The notes: a model not told the origin generated them from the sequence alone. A stretch of 64,000 bases of DNA from Microtetraspora glauca (GCA_001570385.1 BBYL01000007.1:806001-870000), one strand, 5' to 3'. Numbered from the stretch's first letter, positions 9,327 to 17,756 are shown. Numbers and translations: made by a program.

Positions 9327-10262
9327 ATGAGGGCGTCGTTGGGGCTGGGCCTTCTCGGCGCGGCGGGATTCTTCGGGGTCCTGGCCGTCGTGGTGCCCAC
9401 CTACGTCCTCGAATCCCTGGCCGTCGCGCCGGATGATTACTATTCGGTAACCCGCCTGCGCGCGGTCGACGCCACGGCACTCGACCGCTCATCCGGGAAG
9501 ACGCTGGCCGGCGTGACGGTCGACGCGGTGTCCTCGCTGCGCGGGGACGCGAACGCCGCCACCGCGGACCTCGTGGTCTGGGACAACTTCACCACCGTGC
9601 AGACCGCGGACGGGGCTGTCACCCTCAGCTACACCGATCGCCGGGTGGCCTTCGACAAGCGCACGGGAACGATCGTGAACTGCTGCGGGGCCTATGTCGG
9701 TGACGCGATCGGGGTCGAGCAGTCGGGGCTGGCCTTCAAGTGGCCGTTCTTCGCGGAGCGGAAGGACTACCCCTTCTTCGACACGGTGACCTCCCAGGCG
9801 CTGCCCATGCGGTATCGCGGCCAAGAGCAGGTCGCGGGGCTGACGGTCTACCGGTACGAGCAGACGGTGGGCACGCGACGGCTCGGCGAAGTGCCCGGGG
9901 GTAGGCTCCCCGCCGCCATGCTCGGCCTGTCCGGCCGCGGGGACGTCAGGGCGTTCGTGCACGCCTCCGTGGAGCGCCGCTACTGGGTGGAGCCGGTCAC
10001 GGGCACCCCGGTCAAGATCGAGGAACGGCAGCGCGAGACCGTCAACACGGCGGACGGCGTTCCCCGGCTGGTGGCCCTGGACGCCGACTTCCGCTCGCCG
10101 CCCGAGGACGTCGACGCGCGCGCCGACCAGATCAGGGCGTCGGTGGCCCTGCTGAAAGCGGCGCGCGGTCCGGCGCCCTGGGCGCTCGGCGCCCTGGCCG
10201 CGCTGTCGCTGGTGGCCGGTCTGGTGGCGATCAGGTCGCGCCGCCCGGTTATCCAATCGTGA
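9327..10262 (+). CDS. DUF3068 / PorA-family membrane-anchored protein, copy 1
   Basis: 311-residue protein with a hydrophobic N-terminal segment (about 3-27), a large extracytoplasmic domain and a C-terminal membrane segment (about 285-303) followed by basic residues. Family marks shared with the second copy are an NCCGAY motif in the middle and YWVEPVTGTPVKIEE towards the C-terminus. DUF3068 (PorA family) proteins are actinobacterial envelope proteins of poorly defined function. Start chosen at ATG 9327 with AGGGGGA just upstream rather than GTG 9309. Both copies sit in the decaprenyl-phospho-arabinose locus, which suggests an envelope role. Confidence 0.8.
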   Translation: MRASLGLGLLGAAGFFGVLAVVVPTYVLESLAVAPDDYYSVTRLRAVDATALDRSSGKTLAGVTVDAVSSLRGDANAATADLVVWDNFTTVQTADGAVTLSYTDRRVAFDKRTGTIVNCCGAYVGDAIGVEQSGLAFKWPFFAERKDYPFFDTVTSQALPMRYRGQEQVAGLTVYRYEQTVGTRRLGEVPGGRLPAAMLGLSGRGDVRAFVHASVERRYWVEPVTGTPVKIEERQRETVNTADGVPRLVALDADFRSPPEDVDARADQIRASVALLKAARGPAPWALGALAALSLVAGLVAIRSRRPVIQS

Positions 10263-10354
10263 TCGTCGGCTTCTAGTCTGCCGTGCGACCTGCCGCAACC
10301 ACCCGCCGTACCGCCGATCGCGGCGCGATCGCATCGACTCGGAAGGGCCCGCTC

Positions 10355-11098
10355 ATGGGGGACGTGACCGCAGAGACCTCGGGCGAACTGCGCGACTTCT
10401 ACGAGAACCCCGAGACGCCGGTGTCCGTCGCCCAGGACCGCGCCGCGCGGATCGTCGCCTTCCTGCGCGAGATCGTGGCGGTGGAGAAAGGGCCGCTGAC
10501 CATCCTGGACGTGGGCTGCGGCGACGGCGGTCTCACCCGCCAGGCGGCCGACGCCGCGCCCGGGCACCGCGTGGCCGGGATGGACTGGGCGATGACGCCG
10601 CTACGGGCCGCCAGGGGGCGGGGGCTCGCCGTGGTGCGCGGGGGAGCTGTCCACCCGGGCATCCCGATCGCGTCGGGCAGCGTGGACGTCGTCATCTTCT
10701 CCGAGGTCGTCGAGCATCTCGTGGACCCGGACACCGCTCTTCTGGAGATGTATCGAATCCTGCGCCCGGGTGGTCACCTGCTGATGTCGACGCCGAACCT
10801 GGCCGCCTGGTTCAACAGGGGGATGCTGGCGTTCGGTCGCCAGCCCGTGTTCTCCGAAGTCAGCATGGCCCGGGTGTTCGGACGTCCGGGCCGGTCCGTC
10901 GCCGGTCATCTGCGCCTGTTCACGTTGGTCGCGCTCAGGGAGTTCCTCCAGGAGTACGGTTTCACGGGCCTCGTGGCGCGCGGTGCCACCTATCACGATG
11001 TCCCGGGGCCGCTGAAGCCGATCGACCGGCTCTTTCGCGCCTGGCCCTCGGCCGCCGCGATCCTGACGGTCCACGCGCGGAAGCCGGCCGCCGGCTAG
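10355..11098 (+). CDS. Class I SAM-dependent methyltransferase
   Basis: 247-residue methyltransferase. It has the SAM-binding motif I LDVGCGDGGLT (about residues 51-61), an acidic motif II region GMDWAM, and the post-motif FSEVVEHLVDP followed by MYRILRPGGHLLMSTPNL, which is typical of UbiE/Coq5-like fold enzymes. It is probably cytosolic. The substrate cannot be read from the sequence; the location between two DUF3068 genes and before ubiA suggests an envelope lipid or sugar precursor. Start ATG 10355 has GGAAGGG eight bases upstream; an upstream GTG at 10283 lacks a site. Confidence 0.8.
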   Translation: MGDVTAETSGELRDFYENPETPVSVAQDRAARIVAFLREIVAVEKGPLTILDVGCGDGGLTRQAADAAPGHRVAGMDWAMTPLRAARGRGLAVVRGGAVHPGIPIASGSVDVVIFSEVVEHLVDPDTALLEMYRILRPGGHLLMSTPNLAAWFNRGMLAFGRQPVFSEVSMARVFGRPGRSVAGHLRLFTLVALREFLQEYGFTGLVARGATYHDVPGPLKPIDRLFRAWPSAAAILTVHARKPAAG

Positions 11099-11138
11099 GC
11101 GGCAGCGGCCCGCTGAGCTCGGGGCAATCGGGCCGATG

Positions 11139-11152
11139 TAGAACCTGTTTCG
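11139..11152. promoter_or_regulatory. KstR-like box, left half intact (TAGAACCTGTTTCG)
   Basis: The left half matches TAGAAC exactly and the right half keeps GTT. It lies 114 bp before the second DUF3068 start and pairs with a second box at 11211. Confidence 0.35.
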
Positions 11153-11210
11153 GTCACTTTTCCGCATCCCTCGTGACGTGGATCACTCTGCGCACTAACA
11201 TGTCGCGAAA

Positions 11211-11224
11211 TAGAACCGGTTTTC
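11211..11224. promoter_or_regulatory. KstR-like box (TAGAACCGGTTTTC)
   Basis: Central AACCGGTT is a perfect palindrome inside the TnnAACnnGTT framework. It lies 42 bp before the ATG of the second DUF3068 gene, a position suited to repression. Confidence 0.4.
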
Positions 11225-11266
11225 AGAACAAACGGCAGACGATACCCCCGCCCCCCAGGAGGAACG

Positions 11267-12187
11267 ATGCGCCGCTTAGTTGGTGTGGTTCTGTTGGCAG
11301 CCGGCGCGTTCTTCATCGTTCTCGCACCATTGATTAAGTTCCAGGCGGCGGGCAAGCTCATCCAGGCGCCGGCCGACCAGTACGGGATCACCTACCTCAC
11401 CGCGGAGAACGCGCAGTACTTCAGCCTGCAGGACCTGAAGGTGCTCACCGGGACGCTCGACATCACGGTGACCACGCGTGGCGACGTCGCTCAGGCGAAG
11501 GACGACCATGTCGTCTGGGACCAGTTCACCGCGGTCAACGACGTCACCAACGCGAGACCGGGCATCACCTTCACGCAGTTCCGCAGCGCGTTCAACAAAT
11601 ACGACGGTGTCGGCGTGAACTGCTGCGGCGCCAACGTCGACGAGGAGCCCGTGCAGCTCGAAGGGCAGATCTACCTGTTCCCCTTCGGGGTCGAGAAGAA
11701 GACGTACAAGGTCTTCAACTCCACGACCCACAAGGCGTTCGACGCGACGTTCGCGGGCGAGGACACGATCAACGGTCTTCCGGTCTACAAGTTCGTGCAG
11801 AAGGTGCCGCCGACGGTCATCCAGACCCTCAGCGCCCCGGCCTCCGTGCTCGGCATGACCGAGACCGGTGACGTCCAGGTCGACCGCGTGTACGACGGCG
11901 TGAACACGTTCTGGGTGGAGCCCACGACCGGGGCGCCGGTCAAGCAGGAACAGCAGCGTCACGAGGTACTCAAGACCAAGGACGGCGTCGAGCGGAAGCC
12001 CGCGTTCGTCGCCACCGCGGTCATGACGCCGAAATCCGTCACCGACCTGGTCGGCACGGTTAGGGACAACCTGAGCCAGATCACCCTCGTCAGGACCACG
12101 ATCCCGCTGGTCTCGCTGATCGTGGGCATCGCCCTCGTCCTCGGCGGGGTCCTGCTGCTGCGCGTCCCCTCGTCCCGCGACGCCTGA
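11267..12187 (+). CDS. DUF3068 / PorA-family membrane-anchored protein, copy 2
   Basis: 306-residue paralogue of the protein at 9327. It has an N-terminal membrane segment (about 2-22), an extracytoplasmic domain containing NCCGANVDEEP and FWVEPTTGAPVKQEQ, and a C-terminal membrane segment (about 278-299). ATG 11267 follows an excellent CCAGGAGGAACG ribosome site. The stop overlaps the ubiA start (TGATG), so translation is coupled to decaprenyl-phospho-arabinose synthesis. Function is unknown; coupling points to a part in assembling or exporting the arabinose-containing envelope component. Confidence 0.85.
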   Translation: MRRLVGVVLLAAGAFFIVLAPLIKFQAAGKLIQAPADQYGITYLTAENAQYFSLQDLKVLTGTLDITVTTRGDVAQAKDDHVVWDQFTAVNDVTNARPGITFTQFRSAFNKYDGVGVNCCGANVDEEPVQLEGQIYLFPFGVEKKTYKVFNSTTHKAFDATFAGEDTINGLPVYKFVQKVPPTVIQTLSAPASVLGMTETGDVQVDRVYDGVNTFWVEPTTGAPVKQEQQRHEVLKTKDGVERKPAFVATAVMTPKSVTDLVGTVRDNLSQITLVRTTIPLVSLIVGIALVLGGVLLLRVPSSRDA

Positions 12188-13167
12188 TGAGCCGCAAGAG
12201 CGCTCCAGTTCGCCCGCCGGTGGTCCCGCCACCGGCGGGCGTTCGCGTGGGGAGGGCTCTCGCGGTCGGCCTGGTACGGGCCTGCCGTCCCCGGCAGTGG
12301 CTCAAAAACGTGCTGACGTTCGCGGCTCCGGCCGCGGCCGGGGTGCTCACGACCTGGCCGGGCGTCCGCGACTCGCTCATCGCGTTCGCCGCGTTCTGCC
12401 TGGCGGCCAGCGCCACGTACCTCTTCAACGACGCCGCCGACGCGGAGGCGGACCGCAACCACCCCCGCAAGCGGTTCCGTCCGATCGCGGCCGGTATCGT
12501 CCCGGTCCCGGTGGCCCGGATCACCGGCGTGCTGCTGCTGGTCGCCGGTCTCGCCGTCGGCCTGGCCGGGGGATGGCGGCTCGGCCTGGTCGTCGCGGGG
12601 TATCTCGCGCTGACCTTCTCCTACACGATCTGGCTCAAGCACCAGCCGGTGGTCGACCTCGTCGCGGTGGCGGGCTGCCACGTCGTGAGGGCGTACGCGG
12701 GCGCGGTGGCCGTGGCCGTGCCGGTCACGAGCTGGTTCCTGGTGGTGATCACGCTCGGGTCGCTCCTACTGGTCGCGGGCAAGCGGGAGGCCGAGCTGCG
12801 GGCCCAGGAGCGGAAGGGGGTGAAACTTACAAACGCCGCGAACAGCCGGAACGCCGGGAAGTCCCGCGGCACCCGCTCGACGCTCAGCGTGTACACGACG
12901 TCCTATCTGTCCGGTGTCCGCTCGATGACCTCGGGCGCGATGATCGTGACGTACTGCCTGTGGGCGTTGCAGGAGCACAAGGGAACGGCGCTCGGCTTCT
13001 ACGCGCTGAGCATCGTCCCGTTCGTCCTCGTCGTCCTGAGGCATGCCCTACTTGTGGATCGTGGCATAGGGGAGGAACCTGAGGAACTGGCCCTCCGGGA
13101 TCGGCCGTTGCAGCTGTTCCTCGTTCTGCTGCTCCTCCTGCTCGCCATCGGGATCCACCTGACATGA
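12187..13167 (+). CDS. ubiA: Decaprenyl-phosphate phosphoribosyltransferase (UbiA family)
   Basis: 326-residue polytopic prenyltransferase matching Rv3806c-type DPPR synthase, which joins phosphoribosyl pyrophosphate to decaprenyl phosphate as the first committed step towards decaprenyl-phospho-arabinose. The catalytic signature NDAADAEADRNHPRKR lies at about 81-96, followed by RPIAAG; the second acidic loop is near residue 157 (PVVDLVAVAG). About nine membrane segments are apparent. It overlaps the preceding DUF3068 stop and the following dprE1 start (ATGA), giving an obligate operon DUF3068-ubiA-dprE1. A 5-phosphate phosphatase is also needed; the PAP2 protein at 40395 is one loose candidate. 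Confidence 0.9.
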   Translation: MSRKSAPVRPPVVPPPAGVRVGRALAVGLVRACRPRQWLKNVLTFAAPAAAGVLTTWPGVRDSLIAFAAFCLAASATYLFNDAADAEADRNHPRKRFRPIAAGIVPVPVARITGVLLLVAGLAVGLAGGWRLGLVVAGYLALTFSYTIWLKHQPVVDLVAVAGCHVVRAYAGAVAVAVPVTSWFLVVITLGSLLLVAGKREAELRAQERKGVKLTNAANSRNAGKSRGTRSTLSVYTTSYLSGVRSMTSGAMIVTYCLWALQEHKGTALGFYALSIVPFVLVVLRHALLVDRGIGEEPEELALRDRPLQLFLVLLLLLLAIGIHLT

Positions 13168-14501
13168 CGCTTCTGACCGGTTGGGGACGCACCGCCCCGA
13201 CCTCCGCCACGCTCGCGCGCCCCGGCTCGGCCGACGAGGTCGCGGCGCTGCTGAAGGAGACCGCGGCACCCGGGACCGGGCGCGGCCTCATCGCACGCGG
13301 CCTCGGCAGGGCGTACGGCGACGCGGCGCAGAACGCGGGCGGAACGGTGCTGGACTGCACCGCTCTCCCGGCGTCCTGGACCCTGGACCCGGAGGCGGGC
13401 GAGGTCACCGCCTCGGCGGGGACGAGCCTGCACGACCTGATGACCGCCCTGGTGCCGCGCGGCTGGTTCGTGCCGGTCACGCCGGGGACCAGGTATGTCA
13501 CGGTGGGCGGGGCCATCGCGGCCGACGTCCACGGCAAGAACCATCACGTCGACTCGTCGTTCGGCGCGCACCTGCGCTCCCTGACACTGGTCACTGCCGA
13601 CGGCGGCGCCCGGGTGCTCGGGCCGGACGACGACCTGTTCTGGGCGACCGTGGGTGGCATGGGCCTGACCGGCGTGATCGTCGAGGCGACCTTCTCGTGC
13701 GTCCCCATCGAGACGTCCCGGATGCGGGTGGACGTCGAGCGGACCCGCGACCTGGACGAGACGCTCGACGTGATGACCACGACCGACGACCGCTACCGCT
13801 ACACCGTGGCCTGGATCGACCTGATGGCGCGGGGGAGCCGTACGGGCCGGAGCGTGCTCACGCGCGGCGACCACGCGACGCGCGGTGAGGTCAGGGGCGA
13901 CCCGCTCGCCTTCGCCCCGCGTCCGCGCCTGGTCGCGCCGCCCTGGGTGCCGGACGGCCTGCTCAACCGGGCCACGGTCGCCGCCTTCAACGCCGTCTGG
14001 TACGGCAAGGCGCCCAACGCCAGGCGGGGCCTCATCCAGGGGATCACTCCCTTCTTCCACCCGCTGGACGGCGTCGGTGAGTGGAACCGGATGTACGGCT
14101 CACGCGGCCTGGTCCAGTACCAGTTCGTGGTGCCGTTCGGTGCCGAGGACACCCTGCGACGGGTGGTCTCCACGCTGTCCGCGCGGCGGATCGTGTCGTT
14201 CCTGACCGTGCTCAAGCGCTTCGGCGCGGGCACCCCCGGGATGTTGTCGTTCCCGATTCCGGGGTGGACGCTGGCACTCGACATCCCGACGGGCCAGCGC
14301 GGGCTGGCCGGGCTGCTGCGCGGGTTCGACGAGTGGGTCGTCGCGGCGGGCGGGCGGCTCTACCTGGCGAAGGACTCACGGATGCCGGCCTCCGTGATGG
14401 CCGCGAGCTATCCGAGGCTGGACGAGTGGCGCGCCATCAGGGATGCCGCCGACCCCGACGGCCTCTTCCGCTCCGACCTGGCCAGGAGGCTGTGCCTGTG
14501 A
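13164..14501 (+). CDS. dprE1: Decaprenylphosphoryl-beta-D-ribose 2'-oxidase
   Basis: 445-residue FAD enzyme that oxidises decaprenyl-phospho-ribose to the 2'-keto intermediate. FAD-binding PCMH domain with GLGRAYGDAAQN (about 46-57) and TVGGAIAADVHGKNHH (to about 126), then an ALO-like C-terminal domain ending YPRLDEWRAIRDAADP. Length matches the 461-residue mycobacterial enzyme. In the C-terminal motif SFPIPGWTLALDIP, Ala371 stands where Mycobacterium tuberculosis has Cys387 (GWNICVDFP), the residue that benzothiazinones bind covalently, so this enzyme lacks that target thiol. Start ATG 13164 overlaps the ubiA stop. Confidence 0.92.
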   Translation: MTLLTGWGRTAPTSATLARPGSADEVAALLKETAAPGTGRGLIARGLGRAYGDAAQNAGGTVLDCTALPASWTLDPEAGEVTASAGTSLHDLMTALVPRGWFVPVTPGTRYVTVGGAIAADVHGKNHHVDSSFGAHLRSLTLVTADGGARVLGPDDDLFWATVGGMGLTGVIVEATFSCVPIETSRMRVDVERTRDLDETLDVMTTTDDRYRYTVAWIDLMARGSRTGRSVLTRGDHATRGEVRGDPLAFAPRPRLVAPPWVPDGLLNRATVAAFNAVWYGKAPNARRGLIQGITPFFHPLDGVGEWNRMYGSRGLVQYQFVVPFGAEDTLRRVVSTLSARRIVSFLTVLKRFGAGTPGMLSFPIPGWTLALDIPTGQRGLAGLLRGFDEWVVAAGGRLYLAKDSRMPASVMAASYPRLDEWRAIRDAADPDGLFRSDLARRLCL

Positions 14502-14556
14502 GCAGGGACGAGCCGGGACGAGCCGTGACGACCAGGATGTACGAGGAGTGGTGGGC

Positions 14557-15315
14557 GTGAGGAACGCTCTGGGTTCGGTGGACACGGTGCTGCTGCTGGG
14601 CGGCCGGAGCGAGATCGGCTTGGCGATCGTGACGCGCCTGGTTCGCGACGGCGCGAGCCGGGTGATGCTGGCGGCGCGCGGCGGCACGGTCCCCGAGGAG
14701 GAACTGGAGCGGTTGCGCGCGCTCGGCGCCGAGGTGCACGTGACCGACTTCGACGCGGCGCGCCCCGAGACCCACGGGGATCTGGTCGATGAGGCCGCGG
14801 CCACGCTGGGGGACCTCGACGTGGTGATCCCGGCGTTCGGCGTGCTGGGCAGCCAGGCGGCCTACGACAAGGATCCGGAGGCCGCCGCGCGGGACGTGGC
14901 GGTCAACTTCGGCGGCCACGTCTCGGTCGGCCTGGCGGCCGCGCGGCGGCTGCGCGAGCAGGGCCACGGCACGCTGGTGGTCCTGTCGTCGGTCGCCGGG
15001 GTGCGGGTCCGCAGGGCCAACTTCGTGTACGGCTCGGCCAAGGCGGGGCTGGACGGGTTCGCCCAGGGGCTGGGAGACGCCCTGCACGGCTCGGGGGCGC
15101 GGGTCCTGGTCGTCCGGCCGGGGTTCGTGATCGGCCGGATGACCGAGGGCATGACCCCCGCTCCGATGTCGGTGACCGTCGACGTCGTCGCCGACGCCGT
15201 GATGGAGGCGCTCAGGTCGCGGGCGCAGGTGGTGTGGGTGCCGGCGAAACTGCGGCCGGCCTTCGCAGTCATGCGGCTGCTCCCGCGCGCGATCTGGCGG
15301 CGCATGCCCCGGTGA
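14557..15315 (+). CDS. dprE2: Decaprenylphosphoryl-2-keto-ribose reductase
   Basis: 252-residue short-chain dehydrogenase that reduces the keto product of DprE1 to decaprenyl-phospho-arabinose, completing the epimerisation. Cofactor motif GGRSEIG (about 14-20), SSVAGVRVRR, and the catalytic pair in YGSAKAG. Length equals mycobacterial DprE2 (254). The start is chosen at GTG 14557, eight bases after GAGGAG; the frame is open further upstream into the end of dprE1 but nothing there resembles the family. It is the last gene of the coupled set. Confidence 0.9.
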   Translation: MRNALGSVDTVLLLGGRSEIGLAIVTRLVRDGASRVMLAARGGTVPEEELERLRALGAEVHVTDFDAARPETHGDLVDEAAATLGDLDVVIPAFGVLGSQAAYDKDPEAAARDVAVNFGGHVSVGLAAARRLREQGHGTLVVLSSVAGVRVRRANFVYGSAKAGLDGFAQGLGDALHGSGARVLVVRPGFVIGRMTEGMTPAPMSVTVDVVADAVMEALRSRAQVVWVPAKLRPAFAVMRLLPRAIWRRMPR

Positions 15316-15408
15316 CGTCCCCGGCGGGCGCCCGTCCGCCCGGAGCGCGGAACGCCGAGGAGCGCCGCGGAACGCCCCGGAGCGCGAAGAATGGCGCCGA
15401 AGATCATA

Positions 15409-15422
15409 TAGAACGTGTTCTA
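15409..15422. promoter_or_regulatory. KstR-type operator, perfect palindrome (TAGAACGTGTTCTA)
   Basis: A perfect 14-bp palindrome identical to the KstR consensus TAGAACnnGTTCTA, flanked by A/T-rich bases in a GC-rich region. It is the best copy in the window, 113 bp before the flavin monooxygenase start, with a second box nearer the start. KstR represses cholesterol genes in mycobacteria; regulator identity here is inferred. Confidence 0.7.
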
Positions 15423-15490
15423 ATATGCCTCGCATGCCCGGTTACTGGTCAGTAGCATGGCGCTTCCCACCGCTCTCCGAAGCTTCTCAC

Positions 15491-15504
15491 TAGAACACGT
15501 TGCA
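15491..15504. promoter_or_regulatory. KstR-type operator (TAGAACACGTTGCA)
   Basis: Fits TnnAACnnGTTnnA at every fixed position and lies 31 bp upstream of the ATG at 15536, where bound repressor would block transcription. Confidence 0.6.
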
Positions 15505-15535
15505 GTCTCCGTGGGGCGGACATACAGTCGAGGCC

Positions 15536-16657
15536 ATGCGGACACGTGTCACCGACATGTTCGGGATCGAGTTCCCGATCTTCGCCTTCAGTCATTGCCG
15601 TGATGTCGTCGCCGCGGTCAGCCGCGCCGGTGGCATGGGCGTCCTCGGCGCCCTGAACTTCACCCCGGAAGAGCTCGAACTGGAGCTCAAGTGGATCGAT
15701 GAGCACGTCGGCGGCCGGCCGTACGGCGTGGACGTGGTCATGCCCGCCTCTTACGAGGGGTCGGACCTCGGCGTCGACTCTCCCACCGAGCTGGTGGCCA
15801 GGCTCCAGGGGATGATCCCGGCCGCGCACCGCCAGTTCGTCGAGGACCTGCTGGCCGGCCACGGTGTGCCGCCGCTCGAAGGCGGCGAACCCACCAAGGT
15901 GCTGCTCGGCTGGACCGAAGCGACCGCGCGGCCGCAGGTCGAGGTGGCGCTGCGGCATCCGATCGCGCTGCTCGCCAACGCCCTCGGCCCGCCCCCGGCC
16001 GACGTGGTGGAGCTGGCGCACTCCCACGGGGTCAAGGTGGCGGCGCTCGCCTCCACCCCGCGCCACGCCGTGAAGCAGGTCGAGGTGGGCGTGGACGTCG
16101 TCGTCGCCCAGGGCACCGAGGCGGGCGGGCACACCGGGGACATCTCCACGATGGTGCTCATCCCGCAGGTGGTCGACGCGGTCGACGTGCCGGTTCTCGC
16201 CGCGGGCGGCATCGGGGACGGCCGCCAGATGGCGGCGGGGATGGCCCTCGGCGCCGACGGCGTGTGGACCGGGTCCATCTGGCTCACCGTCGAGGAGGCC
16301 GACACCCCGGAGATGGCCCGCCGCCGGATCCTGACCGCCACCTCACGCGACACGGTCAGGTCGCGGAGCTGGACGGGCAAGCCCGCCCGGCTGCTCAAGA
16401 ACGAGTGGACCGACGCGTGGGAGTCGGAGGAGTCGCCCGGCACCCTGCCGATGCCGCTCCAGTTCATGCTGGTCTCCGAGGCGCTGCGCCGGATCGGCAG
16501 ATCGGACGCGGGTGAGCTCGCCACGTTCCCCGCCGGCCAGATCATCGGCACGATGAACCAGGTCAAGCCCGCCAAGCAGGTCGTGTTCGACATGGTAGAG
16601 GGATACGTCGAGGCCATGGAACGCCTCGGCCGCATCACCGACGACGGCCACGACTGA
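15536..16657 (+). CDS. Nitronate monooxygenase-like FMN-dependent oxidoreductase
   Basis: 373-residue TIM-barrel flavoprotein of the NMO/2-nitropropane dioxygenase-like family. Visible are FSHCRDVVAAVSRAGGMGVLG near the start (in parts), VVAQGTEAGGHTGD (the catalytic-His region of NMO enzymes), LAAGGIGDGRQ and the FMN phosphate loop GADGVWTGS. Mycobacterial relatives of similar length exist beside the shorter IpdC of the cholesterol ring-degradation set; the length here fits the former better, so IpdC is not claimed. Start is ATG 15536, where family similarity begins, with a weak GAGG. Two KstR-type boxes upstream tie it to the sterol cluster. True substrate unknown. Confidence 0.75.
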   Translation: MRTRVTDMFGIEFPIFAFSHCRDVVAAVSRAGGMGVLGALNFTPEELELELKWIDEHVGGRPYGVDVVMPASYEGSDLGVDSPTELVARLQGMIPAAHRQFVEDLLAGHGVPPLEGGEPTKVLLGWTEATARPQVEVALRHPIALLANALGPPPADVVELAHSHGVKVAALASTPRHAVKQVEVGVDVVVAQGTEAGGHTGDISTMVLIPQVVDAVDVPVLAAGGIGDGRQMAAGMALGADGVWTGSIWLTVEEADTPEMARRRILTATSRDTVRSRSWTGKPARLLKNEWTDAWESEESPGTLPMPLQFMLVSEALRRIGRSDAGELATFPAGQIIGTMNQVKPAKQVVFDMVEGYVEAMERLGRITDDGHD

Positions 16658-16861
16658 ACCCGGAGAAAACGGGCCACCGGCTTCCGATCAAACGTTATCG
16701 CCGTGTGCTCATCCCATCGTGGTGATCTGCGGTAGAACGTGACTTCCAGCATGATTTCGGCCCGCTGCGGCCCAGTATCGCTGCGGCGGTGTGCCGACCT
16801 CACAGGGGAGCGGAGCCGGTGGAACCGAGACCCGCCGGGGCCACGGGGACGAGCAAATTTG

Positions 16862-17677
16862 TCATTTACCCCGGTAAACCGGCGGGCGCTTCTCCCGGAA
16901 GGCGCGCGAGCCCTCCTTGGCGTCGTCGGAACCGATCACCGGCCAGCCGATGGCGTCCGACACCTCCAGCGCCTCGGCCTCGCCCATCCCCAGCGTCTCG
17001 CGGTAGGTGCGCAGGATGGCCTGTACGGCGAGCGGCCCGCAGGCGGCGACCTCGGCGGCCAGCTCGCGCGCGCTCGAGAGGGCCTGACCGTCCGGGACGA
17101 CCCGGTTGACCAGGCCCATCGCCAGCGCCTCGGCCGCCGTGATCGCCCGGCCGGTGAGCAGGACGTCCATCGCGAAGGCGTACGGGATCTGGCGCGGGAG
17201 CCGTATGGCGCTGCCGCCCATGGGGAACAGCGCGCGCCTGGCCTCGAAGAGGCCGAGGGTGGCGCTCTCGCCGACGACGCGCAGGTCGGTCCCGACGAGG
17301 AGTTCGGTGCCGCCCGCCACCGCGTACCCCTCGACGGCGCTGATGATCGGCTTGGTCGGCAGGGACGCGGTGTCGCGGAGCAGGCCCTTCCAGTGGTAGT
17401 TCTCGATCTCCGCGGCCCGCCGCCGGACCTGTTCGTCGCCGGAGGGGGAGCCCATCGCCTTGAGGTCGGCTCCGGCGCAGAAGGTGCCGTTCGCCCCGGT
17501 CAGGATGCCGACCCGGACCTCCGGCTCGGCGGAGATGTACGTCCACGCGTCGGCCAGGCCGACCAGCATGTCCGTGGAGAGCGCGTTCTTGGCCTCGGGG
17601 CGGTCCATCGTGACGATCACGACGGCGCCGTCCCTCTCGACCCGGCAGTGCGGTGTGCTGATCGGCAGAAGATCCAC
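16862..17677 (-). CDS. echA19: EchA19-like enoyl-CoA hydratase
   Basis: 271-residue crotonase. Family features in order are MDRPEAKNALS, FCAGADLKAM (oxyanion-hole region), AVEGYAVAGGTELL (second oxyanion-hole region), FPMGGSAIRLPRQIPYA, LTGRAITAAEA, and a C-terminal DAKEGSRAFREKRPP. The last motifs are strikingly like mycobacterial EchA19, which hydrates the steroid side-chain enoyl-CoA. Start set at GTG 17677 with GAGG five bases upstream; a GTG two codons earlier is possible. It is transcribed away from the FadD gene at 17912 and shares the intergenic palindromes with it. Confidence 0.8.
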   Translation of the reverse strand: MDLLPISTPHCRVERDGAVVIVTMDRPEAKNALSTDMLVGLADAWTYISAEPEVRVGILTGANGTFCAGADLKAMGSPSGDEQVRRRAAEIENYHWKGLLRDTASLPTKPIISAVEGYAVAGGTELLVGTDLRVVGESATLGLFEARRALFPMGGSAIRLPRQIPYAFAMDVLLTGRAITAAEALAMGLVNRVVPDGQALSSARELAAEVAACGPLAVQAILRTYRETLGMGEAEALEVSDAIGWPVIGSDDAKEGSRAFREKRPPVYRGK

Positions 17678-17694
17678 GGACACCTCGCTTGAGT

Positions 17695-17704
17695 CAAGCG
17701 CTTG
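17695..17704. promoter_or_regulatory. KstR2-like core palindrome (CAAGCGCTTG), copy 1
   Basis: Perfect 10-bp palindrome 17 bp before the echA19 start. It has the CAAGnnCTTG core of KstR2 sites but the outer A and T do not match. Confidence 0.5.
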
Positions 17705-17709
17705 GTTAC

Positions 17710-17723
17710 GAGAACCGATCCTA
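17710..17723. promoter_or_regulatory. Degenerate KstR-like box (GAGAACCGATCCTA)
   Basis: AGAACCG with a degenerate right half. It resembles the box at 17808 read on the other strand, so the two may be paired weak sites. Confidence 0.25.
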
Positions 17724-17756
17724 GATCGGCCACTCCCGCTCCCGCCAGATGGACAA

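Noticed and set aside
15536..16657. Assignment of the flavin monooxygenase as IpdC
   Set aside because: Length and N-terminus fit the longer NMO-like relatives better, and no ipdAB genes are adjacent.
16731..16745. TAGAACGTGACTTC as another KstR-like box
   Set aside because: Only the left half fits and it lies between two convergent gene ends with no start nearby.
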